Positions 33,503 to 46,441 of a stretch of DNA of 64,000 nt are shown here, in pieces. This DNA comes from Silene latifolia (lineage: Eukaryota > Streptophyta > Magnoliopsida > Caryophyllales > Caryophyllaceae), in the NCBI RefSeq assembly GCF_048544455.1, contig NC_133536.1, positions 30,940,152 to 31,004,151 on the forward strand, written 5' to 3'. How positions within the stretch are numbered: the first letter of the stretch is position 1; each line of letters opens with the position of its first letter. Both the position numbers and the translations under genes were made by a program. The notes under the pieces are model-generated. The model had not been told where the DNA came from, made no database searches, and saw nothing but the letters and a program-made list of their open reading frames with translations.

Positions 33503-36499
33503 GACTGAGGCTTGGACAAGGCGAAAGTCAAAGTATACCCCAGGTCCCTTTCGACCTGAGGATTCTTCGGGTCGTTTATAGTCCATTAGACTTGCGTATA
33601 TAAGCTCGCCAGCCATAAGAAGAAATCATACCTGAAACTTCGTTGGGGATTAACTCTTGCTTCTGTTGCGTCGAATTATCGTTGTTGGTCGTCGACCCAT
33701 AAAATTGCATATATGGTGGATTGAGCCTTATTCTTAGGCACCTACGTATCCGTTTCTGACGGAATCAAACCCGCGTCGTAGTTCAGCGGCTGCTGACACA
33801 TGCCCAAAGTTTATCATCTGCTGGCATTTGTCCAAAATTCATCATCTGTTGACACTTGCCCAAAACTTATCATCTGCTGGCACTTGTCCGAATGGGACGG
33901 GACTTTCCAAGGAGGTTGCCGCCGCTTTCATCATTTGCTTTCAGCTACGGAATTCTTCCATTTCATACTCTTGTATTGAATTGAATTCTGAGTGGATGTC
34001 ATCCTTTTCATCTTAATAATGGTCTCTGAAGCCAACGGCTTCAGAGCCCCCAGTTTGCAATGGCTCTACAGTCGAAGACTTTAGAGCCCCCAGTTGAAGC
34101 ATATCCTGCTATATTTGAAACATAGAAAATGTACGAGCAACAATCATCACTTAAGTACATTTGGATCATCGATCTTGAAATTGGATCATTTGAAAGATTG
34201 GGTCATCGACCCGAAAATTGAATTTGAAAATTTTGAATAACTGGGCCATCGACCCGAAGTTGAAATTTGACATTACTTGGTATGTTGGGCCATCGACCCT
34301 TCAAAAATTGAATTTGAATTTCGAAGGATTGGATCATCGACCCACAAAGATTCCACTACTTGCATCATCTATCCACAATTCGCAAAAAGTTTTTGAAATT
34401 TCGGAATTCTGAAAAATTTGGCATTTTGAAATCGAACCTTGACGGGTGAGCACGAAATACGACTCAGACACGCTGTATGACCCGTAAATAACGTGGGCGT
34501 AGCCCGCTACCGTAAAACAAAAAAGGAAAATAAAACCGCAAGTGTGCACGGGTTTTAATTCAATTATTGATTTGTTGGGGGTAGAAATGTAAATTGGCCA
34601 TTCTGGCGCCAAAAGATGGCAAATGGGAATCACAAGGCCATCGGACTTGAGACAGAGATATCGTATGGCATGGGCGTGCTCCCAAAGGCACATGGGAATC
34701 AAGATCACTTGGCATTGACAAGGTGGATTAAACTCACGGAGCAACAACGTTGGCTTCGCCCAGACACTAAACACAGACTGATTTTACGAGAACACTTAGA
34801 CATCACACATCACTCTTGTTGGGAACATTCTGTCACTCTTCTCCTCGCCTCCTTTCTTTTCAGCGAGTTTTCATCATTTCTTGCCACCGCCTTCTTTCTT
34901 TTCAGCGGGCTTTTATTATTTTTTCTTCCACGCCTTCTTTCTTTTCAGCGGGTTTTTCATATTTTCTGTTCTCAACACAAACTCACATCTATGTGACTCA
35001 GCATCTTTGCCTACACCGTTAGATAAAGCTCATTCCGAGACTTGACATTACTCATCTGAACCTATATCCTTATCCTAGCCTACATCGAGTGCTAAGACCG
35101 ACTCAAACAAAGGTGGCTTCATTTGGACTTGGTTAAGACCCGTAAGAAACCGACAAGATGACAACTTGGTTGATGAGTGGATTGAATCCCTTATTCTGAA
35201 GGACTGCCTACGTATTCGCATGGAGCGAAATCAAATCCGACGTAGTTCGATCATGGTGCATAAACATGGCATTTTGATTGTGTGTACACACTCGAAGGTT
35301 TCACCTAAGGTATCATGTCATATCCCATTCTAGCCTGTAAAGTACCATTAAATCCCGTGTCTGGGGTTAGGTGTAAAAGGCTTGGATCTTTTGGGATGTG
35401 GAGCTTGGTAATAACAAGTTGGAATGGTTAACCATCATTCTGAAGGTTTGTTTTGTGGTGCTAAGGCTAAGGGCTATGGCTGCTGATGTGGTTGGAATGG
35501 GTTTCTCGGGTTTGATGAACCACGAGTGCAAATGGGTTGAAAAAATGATGTGGGTTCAAATTTCCATGTCTGGACCCTAAAGGCTGGGTGTAACAACACA
35601 AGCGGAATAATTCTCAAAATTCCCGACTATCCCTTTGTAACTGTCTCAGGAAGGACTTATAGGGTAAAGAGGTTACTACTTAAGCTTTTGGGCTTCGCCC
35701 ATTGAACTTCAACTATGGGTACTTGACTTGACTTCTGGCTTCCGTAACTTCGACATTCAACCTAAAAGCATTCCGCAATAACTTCAACATCTTTTTTCAT
35801 TTTTCCTTTTTCTTTCATCACTTTTCTTTTTTTTTTTTCTTTCCCTTTTTCTTCTTCTTTTTCATCTCTTCTCTTTTTTCATTTTTCATTTTTTTCTTTT
35901 GCTTTTTTTTTCTCTTTGAAAATGATCTTCTATTCATTCTCTTAGTCATAAATGGATACACCTTGAAAACCGGGCTTCGCCAACTAAATTGGGTAAGAAC
36001 TAACAATTCCTTGTTAGAATGGGTTGGTCTCTTCTCTCTTCGAGAGGGGATGATTTTATGGGGAAAAGGCTTGCCTTCCATCATCGATAGGGGAAACAAG
36101 GAGCTAGTCCGGGTTTGTCATAGAATCATCTAAAAGCTTGTCAAAAGCACTGGTTCTGATGGAGGTGTTCTACCGCCAGACATGGAATAGGTAAAGGAAT
36201 CAAACACGGGATCCTATTGTACCTTACATTTTGAAACGGGACATATTTCTACCCCAGGGATGCCTTTGAGTGTGTTGTGCATTTTATCATGCTTTCGGAA
36301 TGATTGAGGATTGAAAACAAGACATATTTGGAAACGAAACTGTAACTTTTATTGGAATGACAAATGCTTAACAGACTCGAAGGAACGATTCCTAGGACAC
36401 ACCCTAGGTCATCGTGGAACAAACGACTCAAATTCAAAAAAACGAAAGTCCTAGACTCGACTCGACTAAGATAAGAAAACAGATCCCGACTTATAATTT
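33503..36499. other. E6 noncoding 3' region with tandem repeats
   Basis: No convincing gene. It contains three local arrays: a 28-bp unit (CTGCTGACACATGCCCAAAG...) nearly four times at 33790-33895; a 40-60-bp unit built around GGGTCATCGACCCGAA about five times at 34158-34345; and a roughly 50-bp unit with CTTTCTTTTCAGCGGG three times at 34840-34970. A pyrimidine-rich tract lies at 35790-35915. Such arrays are common in the untranslated part of Ogre-like elements. Confidence 0.7.
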
Positions 36500-37957
36500 T
36501 CAAATCTGGTCTTGAGCTTTCTCTTGTTCAGCTGTCAGCTTAGATGCCCGGCTCTGGTCCTTGATCCCTTTGATGGTCGGCCTCCATCCTGAGCTAGTCC
36601 TCTGAGGATCTACGCCAGTGATGAAGGTTGGTGAATCGAATTGTCTTTTATTAACTTCGTTAACGAGAGGAGTACATTCTAGGGCAAGACTCCCAAATCG
36701 AATTTCATTCTTCGGGTTTGGCAAGAATTCAGAGCAATCCACAAATATTGTCCCGATAAACACCCCTTTCAAGTGACATGGGCGGATAAGATGGGAATAA
36801 TCGACATTGTCTTCGACAGAAACAAAGTTGGCGTGATCGCCAAATGGATTGGTGATGTTATTGGGTTTTATGGCTGGGATTGGGAGCTTTCCGTTCTCAA
36901 TCATGTCTTGGATTTCGTGCTTCAGTCGATAGCACCTTTCAGTATCATGGCCTTTCCCTTGATGAAAGGCACAGAAGGCATTTGGTTTATACCCTTTGCC
37001 TTGTTGTTCAGCAGGAGGGTCCGGAGTTGGACCAATAGTCTTCAGCTTTCCTTGGGCTATGAGCCTTTGGAGAGCGTATGTATAAGTGCATCCGATATCG
37101 GTGAATGCCCTAGGTGTTTGGCGCTGCGACTTCTTCGATTGCCCTTCTAAGAGATTGATGGCTTCATCAATGTGGGCCGTTGCTGGGGTCTTGCCCTTAG
37201 ACGATGAGGCCCCTTGGTACCCTTTTGGCTTCTCAGCTTCAGCCATTCGGACATCGTCCTCTACCTTTATCCCGATTCTTATCAATTCTTTGAAAGAACC
37301 AAAATTCTGGTATTTCAGAGCATTACGGTAAACAGGTCGTAAATTCTTCACGAACTTATCTACCATTTCAACTTCATCAGGCTTCTTAGCTAGTTTCACG
37401 CTTTCAGCGCGCCATCTTGCGAGGAATTCAGTAAAGCCCTCTTTCTCCTTCTGTGTCATTACTTCCAAAGTCCTTATGTTGGTTTGAATCTCAACATTGT
37501 CAGCATAGTGCTTACAGAACTCCACCATAATATCTTCGAAAGTGGGGAAGTTCTTAAGGTCCAGATTGTAGAACCACGCCTTCGGGTGTTCATCTAGAGA
37601 TTGAGCGAAAATTTCAGAGAGCATGTCAGCAGGTACTCCCTTCAATGCTAAGTACCCCTTATAGGCCTTAACATGGTGGACTGGATCTTCTGTGCCCTTA
37701 AACTTTGGGATATCAGTGAGTACCATGTTCGTGGGCAACTTATCTTGAACTGGGGCATAGGCCCTAGCATTTTCATAGTGGATGTTCTTCCCCTGGGAGA
37801 GCTTCAAACGGTCTTCAATGAACTTGAACCGTTTCTCCAGATCAGTCAGAGGTGGGGTGGATGAAGAGGAATCTTCACCCAGCTTAGATTCGATCGCATC
37901 CATTCTAGTCATCATGAGGTTCACGGCCTCAGTGAGCTTGTTAACAACATCTTCCAT
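36500..37957 (-). pseudogene. E6 gag
   Basis: A long open frame that looks whole; I start it at the ATG at 37957 (MEDVVNKLTEAVNLMMTRMD) because the codons upstream do not look like gag. Capsid core: LTDIPKFKGTEDPVHHVKAY, PKAWFYNLDLKNFPTFED, TNIRTLEVMTQKEKEGFTEF. Knuckle-like CAFHQGKGHDTERCYRLKH. It closely parallels the E5 gag. It would form the particle shell; no enzyme domains follow, so polymerase and integrase must come in trans. Kept as part of a fossil element. Confidence 0.8.
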
Positions 37958-38099
37958 TGCTTGACGTCGGGTTTTTGGCGGCCTTTCTACAAGAAAACCC
38001 CGTACTGAGTCAATATTTAAAGTAAGAGCCCCTGCACACTTAAGGACACGACACCAACTCGACTCAAACAAAGACTCAACTTGAGACTGGCTAACCAAA

Positions 38100-39052
38100 G
38101 GTTCGACTCACGGTTTGATTTAGACATCGGTTCATTTTAGACTCGACAAAACGACATGACTCAAACTGTCATAACTCGATTCTAAACTGGACTTGGTGTG
38201 ACTAAACCCGTGATCGGGCTAACATAGCCCATGGGTTTGAGTGAAACGTCCTAAAGGGCCTAGCTTGGACGTTTTTTGTGGACTATCCTAGACCAAAAGG
38301 TCGACCAACATGACTCGAAGCCCAAGAGGTGAGCTTGGGTGACCCAACAAGGTCGTGTTCTAGACTCTTAGAACGAAACACACCCGGCCTAACACGGCCA
38401 TGACCCGGACACGACTCGACGCATTTCATGCTTGGTTGAGGTTCGAGAAACATTTTGGATTGATTTTGAAAAACGAATGGTCGATTTGAAAAATGAGATT
38501 TGAAATGGGCAGCATGCCGGCTATAAAAGCTCATTTTGGGCCGAAATTTTTAGTCCTATTTGGGCAGCGTTCCGCGTTTTTAAAACCATGCTATTTTGAA
38601 AATAAGTTGTTCAAAAGTTCGGTTTTGAAAAGGACATGGGAATTTTCGAAAAAAAGACTCGGGAAAGCACATTGCACATTGTCATTCTCATGTTATAAGG
38701 ATGTATGCTCCTAGACATCTCTAAGTCTCGGCAAGTCTTCTACAAGAAGGTCTATGCCCTCCATCCTTTTGCGGTCTTATAGAGCAAGGTGTCTTAAGGT
38801 AAAGTACCTAGAAGATCGTCCCCACCATCAAGAACCACGCGAGGCGAAGTGGAAGCGAGCAATGTGCGCTTCGACATAGTGGGACGTCGCCCCCACGCAT
38901 CACGAAGAAACGCTGGGACGGCCCGGCAAGTCCTTAAGGGTTTATGCATGAATCGTAGCACTATGAGTAATGTTTTACTTTCCAACACTTTCTTTTCAAG
39001 TTTCACCTCGGAGGAAAAGACCCTAGAAACACAAAGTGTAACTAGTCCTCTC
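38100..39052. other. E6 leader, no gene
   Basis: About 950 bp of leader between primer site and gag on the minus strand. No gene seen. Short GACTCGACTC-like words recur near 38040-38410. Confidence 0.5.
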
Positions 39053-39074
39053 TTCCCCAAAGTGAGTCGCCAAA
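39053..39074 (-). other. E6 primer-binding site, tRNA-Arg-like
   Basis: The minus strand reads TTTGGCGACTCACTTTGGGG next to the LTR. The first eleven bases equal the E5 site; the remainder differs somewhat, so a different arginine tRNA may be used. Confidence 0.7.
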
Positions 39075-39075
39075 T

Positions 39076-42000
39076 CGTGGACAAGGCCCTCGGGATCTGC
39101 GTCCGCGGGATCCACACTAGGCATAATCGACTCGAGGTTCTTTCGAATCGAATTAAGACCAATTAGAGTCGCCACCAAGTTTTTTGGGAACTTGGAACCG
39201 TTCAAGTCAACTTTACACCTTTCATCGAAAAGCATAAAGCCAATCGACTACGAGTGATTAAAGATAAAGACTTGTACCCTATATCACTCGATTTGAATGA
39301 CTCTCGTAATCCAATGGTATTTAGACGGATCCGCAAACCATAGATCTTGAGTAAGGGGTGAGGGTACGTGTTGGGAAGCCCATAAGGACACCCAACCCCG
39401 CCCGTCAATAACGGCCTCTACTAAGTCAAGTGTCGAATTTCAAACAGGGTCATAGCTACTACGATATATGATATGCAAACATCGTTTTCAAAACCCTAAC
39501 ATGTGAAGTTTTTATGTCGATTTAGATGCAACTAAACTAACTTTGTCAAAGTTGTAATTTAGCATGTGGGTTGATTGATCTAACAACATACAAAGCAAAC
39601 AAGGCTTAAGGGGGAATGGGGGAGCCGTTGGGATCTACCTATTACAAACAAGGCATTTCATGCCGACATAACAACGAATTAAAGATACAACTCGATCTAA
39701 ATATAATTGCTATATACAACGCAATACACGACAACACACACGGCCATTTGGCCTAGAAAACCGTGCACAAGGGGGGTGACTCACGACCTACATGACACAC
39801 GGCCTTGGGTCACTCCTCGTAATGCGTGCTTTTACTTAATCTCATCGAATTAGACATAGGGCTATGCACCAAAGCATGCATTAGCATAAACCGGGCCATG
39901 TTGCTTTAGACAACATGCGGTTTACTACGCTCCTACAAGCATTGGGGAACAACCGTCTAACCAAACAAGACTAATGTTTTTTGAAAAGGTTTTGACTCAA
40001 ATAAAAGACAACTAACTCGAAAGATTACAACTCGATAAACAAACGATAAATTACAAGCTATCAAACGACAAAAGACAAAAGATATAAAACAAACGAGACA
40101 AAGAGAAACATGACCAACCCCACGGCCTAAAGGGGTCCAATTAGGTCAGATATCATAAGATTAAAGCTTACTCGTCGAGTGTTAATAGGGAGGTGCTAAC
40201 CACGCACTCCTATGCTAGCGAGAAATCAAGTGATAAGAAAGATGCGTTCAATTATTTACAGAGTTGCTAGTTGATTTTTAAAGCTATGTCGATGTACCCT
40301 AATGTGTCTAATTAGGTTATTAAATTAATTTAATGTCATCTAAATACGTCATAGGTTAACAATAAGAGGTTAAACTAACATACAACGGGTCCTAGGGTAT
40401 GTCGAATTGGCCGAAATAACAAAGGGGTCAAAAGCGAAGAGCGAAGTTAGAAAAACGTTTTGTTTATGCCCTACCTTGAACACGAGGATATGTAAGTGAG
40501 ACGGGGGTGTACGACCGACTGAAGTAGCGGTTTATTTTCCCATCTCAAGTCAACGCGGGTGTTCATGGTGTTACTTTAACTCATACTCGGACTAACTAGT
40601 TTCATAATTAATTAGAACAATCGATAAACAAAACGAAAAACAAACAAAAACAAGACAATAAAAAAAAGGCATAAAACAAACGAAATAAAAGGGAAAAGAA
40701 GAGGATTTGATGCACCCTCAACCTACATGTATCGTTGACACCGTCTTGGGTCGTAATCGATGGTAGATTTTATCTCGAGAGGCCGTCGTCGACGAAGAGC
40801 AAAGCAAACACGCGTTTTTGAAACTTTCTGGACAGCGATTTTCAAACGACGATATCTCCCTCGTTTCACGACGAAAATTCGATTTAAAAGATGTTTTGAA
40901 AACTAGAAAGAGAGGAGAACAGGGATCTTAAAGCAACCCCTGCTCGTTTTGGGTTATTGGGCACGAAAAACGAGCACAAACAGAACTGGACAGACAAGAA
41001 TAAACCGCGAAAACAGAGTGTATAACACTCTGTTTTTCGAGGGATTTCGTGTACTCTCAAGGGCAATTTGGCTCGTAAATCTTTGTCTAATGTGTAGATG
41101 GATGTTATGTGGTTAATTAGGAACAAGAAAATCGAATTTTGATGGAGGTTTGATAGAGGAACGAGTTGCTTTTCGAGGAGGACACACAAACAGTTTCAGT
41201 TTGTGTGTCGGTTTTGTTTAGGGTTTTTGGGAGGCAATTAGGGTTTGTTTCTGAGGTTTAAAGCTTGTAGGTGATGGTTGGATGTATATAGAACTTAGAG
41301 GAATGAATGTATGGTGAAGGGGTGGTATTTATAAGGAGTTAAAGTAGGGTAAAAGAGGGGGAGAGGCAGTCGGGCCTGCTCACGCATAGCTGCTGTCCAG
41401 CAGCTTTGGGGGGTTTTATAGGGTTCGTTTGGGGGGTTTTCTTGGTGATTAAGGTAAGGTAATATGGGTAGGACATTAGGGTATGGGTTAGGGTTAATGG
41501 GCACGGGTTTTGGTAGTGTTTGGAGCGGGTTTTGGACTCGGGTTTGAGCTGCAAAACAGGGGGGCTGTTTCGTGTTTTGCGGGCTGGTTGGGGGTGATTT
41601 GGGGCATGATTTGGGCCGTGGTTATGGGGTTCGAACAAGGGTGGATGGGTAGAGGCTTGGGTTGGTTAATGTACTCGAGATTCGTGCCAATTCGTAAAGG
41701 AAACGGGCTCAAAAACCGAGCTAAAAACGAGCTCAAAAAAACATGTTTAAAAACGAGTTTTCTTCGCTTTTAAAATCGATTTTTCAAATCAATTAAACCA
41801 TTAAAATAAATGACTCATAAAATGATTTTTCAAATCAAATATTTATTTTATTTTCAATAAAATAAACTTGGGAAAATAAAATTCAAAATAAAATAAATTA
41901 AATTGAAATCACTTTTAAAAAAAGCTTTAATTTAAATATCATTTAAATTAATAAAATGAACTCACTAAAAGACATTAATTTAAATATTATTTAAATTAAT

Positions 42001-42149
42001 AAAATACTTCATCGACGACGCCCATTCTACCTCGTAAAACGAGCTCCAAATAACGACAATGACAACTAACGAATACATGTGTCCTATCATCATCGGGTGT
42101 TTGTCGGGTTCTCTATAAATTCCAATATCGACGGATACGGGTATCTACA
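39076..42149 (-). repeat. E6 5' LTR (3074 bp)
   Basis: Longer partner of 31797-33489, almost identical where they align. It contains an AT-rich pair of near-identical 50-bp units (about 41925-42005). Reading frames within it are short and do not look real. Confidence 0.85.
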
Positions 42150-42898
42150 GATTGTCAAGTCCAAAGATAGGGAGGGGCACATTGCGAACCTTCGCAAATT
42201 CTTCTCCAGATTATGAAAGTACAACATGAGGCTCAATCCTCAGAAATGTGCATTTGGAGTAACATCCGGCAAGCTCTTGGGGTATGTTGTTAGCCAACGA
42301 GGTATAGAAATAGACCCTTCCAAGATCAAAGCTCTAACCGAAATGCCGCAACCTCAAACAAAGAAGGAAGTTAGAGGATTCTTGGGTAAGGTGCAGTACA
42401 TAAGTCGATTCATATCGAGACTCACCATGATCTGTGAACCTATCTTCAAAAAGCTAAAGAAAACGAATCACACCATGTGGGATAATGATTGTCAAAAGGC
42501 ATTCGACCGAATCAAGGAGATACTAGCCAAGCCACCAGTGCTCATGCCACCCCAACGAGACAAACCTCTTGGTTTATATCTCACAGGAACTGAAACGGCC
42601 ATGGGCGCCATGCTAGCCCAAACCGTAGGAAAAGAAGAAAGAGTTATCTACTACCTTAGTAACAAGTTCTTGGAGTATAAGTGCAAATACACACCACTCG
42701 AGAAGACATGCCTCGCTCTTGTGTGGCCAATAAAGAAGCTACGCCATTACATGCTTAGCTACTTCGTCAAAATATACTCCAAAATGGATCCTGTCAAATA
42801 CCTCTTCGAGAAACCCGTTCTCAACGGACGCCTAGCAAGATGGACTTTGATGCTCTCAGAGTTCGATCTCAAGTATGTACCTCTGAAAGTTATAAAAG
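42150..42898 (+). pseudogene. E5 reverse transcriptase end and first RNase H
   Basis: Resumes after the E6 duplication with the wording that normally follows YVDD in Tat elements (KSKDREGHIANLRKFF, LNPQKCAFGVTSGKLLGY, the connection with FLGKVQYISRFISRL). RNase H follows: LGLYLTGTETAMGAMLAQ, YTPLEKTCLALVWPIKKLRH, ending in SEFDLKYVPLKVIK. E7 inserted here; AAAAG at 42894-42898 is its left duplication. Confidence 0.85.
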
Positions 42899-44207
42899 TG
42901 TTGGAAATCTAGATCTCATTACTTAACATATTCATATATGTTTTTATTAATTTAGTCATAAAATTAATTCTAGATCTTATGCATGCAAACTAAATAAGAA
43001 GAGATAAGAAAATCAATTTCTCACCATTAAAATTTCGGTCAAATGGGCACCAACAAGATCTCCTTCTTATTAGTTCTTGAGCTTTCCAATATTGGATGAA
43101 CATTCATGACTTCAACATAGAAGCCCTCCAATTAGTAGCACCCAAGACTATCCCTTAATCTCACAAACTAACATGTACTAGATGTTTGTAATGTAGTTTA
43201 CCTTAAAATCGATTACTAATACTCATATACTATTTCTAGTATTATTAGTGTTTGATTTAAACAAATTTGATTCACAAAAATGAATTTTTATGAAGAACAA
43301 GAGATAGAAGGGAGGTATTTTCATAAAAATGTAAGAATGAATAATTAGAGAGAAATCCTCTCTAATTGTGTCTCTAAAAACCGGTTGGTACATAGCATTC
43401 TAGGCCATTTCTCTTTTTCCTTTTTGTCTTCACAAGACAAATTGTGTAAGCATTTGTCCATAGTCATGTCACTATCAAGCATTTTGGACAAATGAATAAG
43501 ACAAATGGAAAAAGACATAACTACTCTAAAGCTCACCAATTTTCGGTTTCTATAGTGTAATATGGAGTCCATTTTATTTTTGTCAATTGTACAATTGTAC
43601 GTCATGTGACATGTGAGATATTTTATGTCATGTTTTAATTTAAAATGCATATTTAACAAATTAAATATCATTTACAAATTAAATAAATCATATTTAACAA
43701 ATTGACTAGTAATATAAAATTACTTTCTCATAAAATGGTCATTTAATTACTAGTTAGTATAATTCACAACATTTTGTAATTATAACTGACTTATCATTCT
43801 CATCTCGCGTGTTTCGCAAATACCGATTAATTTTAGTAATATAACTTTTTAAAATTACTAAATAAAATCTCATTTAATCACATTATAACAAGATGTCATT
43901 TTCTCTCTTATGATAATAATTTGTTCAATTTTAAGGAATTAATTAACCTGTGTCGGCATACAATTAATTAACCTTTTCAATTAAGGGAATCGTCATTTAG
44001 GTGTGACCTCAAGGGATCAACTGATCACCACCGTCGCACGATAGTAATGTCAAACTCTAGCCAGCCAATCATTACCGATATGTGTGGACCAGTTGACTAT
44101 ATATGTAATGTATCATCCCTTTCGTATTCTTGGTATGAGATTTAAATATGTGATCAATTTGATCGACAATTGTGATCGCATTATTGTCGGGGACACTTAC
44201 TCCAACA
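42899..44207 (-). repeat. E7 3' LTR (1309 bp)
   Basis: Plus-strand start TGTTGGAAATCTAG, end TTACTCCAACA. Short reading frames inside it recur in the other LTR and are not genes. Confidence 0.9.
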
Positions 44208-46441
44208 ATCTCCCACTTGTCCTCGACAAGTATGCGTCACCAATTCTCTTGTCCTATTACTATCTCCCACTCAATGCAAGGTGTCTTTCGGGTCGTACTT
44301 GCAAGTTATCATATCGAGAGTGGTTTCCTCAATCTGGAGAATAACTGATTGACCGGATTTATCTATCATAGATACCTTCCGAGCGTGGCCACGCATTTCC
44401 AGTTCATTACTCCTCGAGTGGCCCTGAGATATTGTTTTAACCCTGACAAGGGGGTGGACAATTCCTATTGCACTTATTCCCTTTGACTAGCCACAGCCAT
44501 CATAACCCAAAATATGCCCATTTGACCCCATTTACGAAGGTCGTAGTAACATAAATCAAAGCTAATCTGAAACTATACCATCTTAGGCGAACAGTCTTTA
44601 GTCAAAAGAATCGACTCATTAGAATACTATAGAAGCTCTCGCCACGACCAGGCTATATAAATTTGCCAAAACTCTATAAGCGGTCATTGCCCGACAAAGT
44701 GTTCCTAACAGTCTGCCTATGTGATCGACTAGTCATCTCACATGACTCTATGGCACTTGAACTTGCCATCAATCGCATCACACTCTAGTCGCTTCGAGAC
44801 GTCACCTCATACAATTGACTATGGGCGAATACAATGTTAATCCGTGTTCACTTTAACGGGGTTCAATGCTGTCTCTACTACCCGTTTGGATGTAACAAAG
44901 TATAAAAGAAGTTTTTAAAGTAAAAACTCGAACGACAAATGCGATTATCACATATGAATAGTCAATGCCTGATTACTATTTCATGTTCTATAATCTAATT
45001 TGATCTTGTATGTAGTTGTTCATTTCAATTTAATTGAAATGACATGACTCATCATGTTAAGCCTATGAGAAGGCTTTGGTTAGTAGGTTTTATCAACTTC
45101 TTGTACCTTACTCAACCTTACTACATACTCGTTTTCCTTTGTAATGTATACATTTGCATTACAAAACTTTCTGAGTACGTGTCGAGATCCAATCAAGACA
45201 TAGGCCCTCTAGCCTTAGAATAGCTCCCACTGTTTTCACAGTGTGCGGGACCCATCTCTCTTGCACATCCCATGATTGCAAGTGTACTCAATTTCCGTTG
45301 TAAATATTTCTCATTGTTCTTTATTGCCTAGAATGATTCTAGAAAATCTACTTCTTAATTAACATAGCCACAATGGTATCTTAACCATCCTAATGTGTTT
45401 TGATTATGGTTTTGTCAGAAACCATGCGCAATCTCAATTGTCAATTGTCACTTGTGTAATGCCCTTACACAAAATTGCATCATAAACACTTTGTTTTACT
45501 TCCTTAATGCTTCTGCAAGCACTTAAGGGTAATCTTTATGGCTTACTTGGTAAAGATTACTTAAATTCGATTTTGAAAACAATTCATCATACTCAAAGTA
45601 TATGAAGTGTTATACATCATTACTTATTTAATTGATCCGGCAGCGGAAGCAAATGGAATCAATCAAATATGTTCAATTTAATTGAACTAGTCATGAATCT
45701 TATCAACATAAGACTTCTTATTGACGCTAATATCATGTGGATTTATCTTCATAAATCCGGATATTCAAGATGTATTATAATACTCCAAAAGTCTTAAATC
45801 ATTCTTAATGATCAATATGTCATCCACATATAAGAATAATTAAACTTTTTGTAACTCCCACTAAACTTCATGTATAAACACAACTTCTCGACTTATCGAG
45901 AAAATTTTTATACCATGATCAAATCATTGATTCCAACTCATTGAAGTCCTACTTAAGACCCTCTCTTAAGTTTCACATTATCTTAGGATTGCAAGAATCT
46001 ACAAAACTCAAGACATGTATTGAATACATTCCTTCTAATTGAAGAAGTGGGTTTTAGATTCACTCGCTATGTATTTCATAATAATGAAACACAATCCCTA
46101 AGAAGATCCAAATAGACTTAAGCATTTCAACCAGTGCAAAAATACTTTGCCACCAACCAAGCTTTGAAATCTCTCTTTATTAGTGCAAAACCCCTTTGTC
46201 ACTAATCAAGCCTTTTATTTCGGATTTTCATGGCTCTAAGCCTTGTAGTGAGTTGTGACTTAAACATTCTCATGTAAGTCATATGTTCATTACTTTCCAG
46301 AAGTAATCAACTTGAATCAAACGATTTCTTTTGTAAGTTATAAGCTCTTTACTTTCATAAAAGTAGCATGAATTCATCATTTTCAACAAGTGACGAATTT
46401 AACCTCCTGGGTTTTACAGAAACAATATCTTACACAAAACG
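44208..46441. other. E7 noncoding region, left of E8
   Basis: No gene. The first 650 bp match E3 15449-16130; the remainder is AT-rich and unrecognised. Bases 46437-46441 (AAACG) are the E8 duplication. Confidence 0.7.

Larger units (their letters stand above)
31797..42149 (-). mobile_element. E6: non-autonomous Ogre-like element with gag only, 10.4 kb
   Basis: Minus-strand element nested in the E5 reverse transcriptase, flanked by GATTG (31792-31796 and 42150-42154). LTRs at 31797-33489 and 39076-42149 are of unequal length (1.69 and 3.07 kb) but almost identical where they align (about 7 differences, over 99.5%), so insertion is very recent, likely a few hundred thousand years at most. Between them: Arg-type primer site (39053-39074), leader, gag (36500-37957), 3 kb of repeat-rich noncoding DNA and polypurine tract. 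No pol. E5 and E6 share primer site, polypurine tract and gag style, so an E5-like element could have supplied enzymes. Confidence 0.85.

Noticed and set aside
35818-36099. Minus-strand frame rich in Lys and Glu
   Set aside because: Product of a pyrimidine-rich low-complexity tract in E6.
43345-43671. 108-codon minus-strand frame, repeated at 60471-60785
   Set aside because: Lies in the two LTRs of E7; repeated for that reason only.
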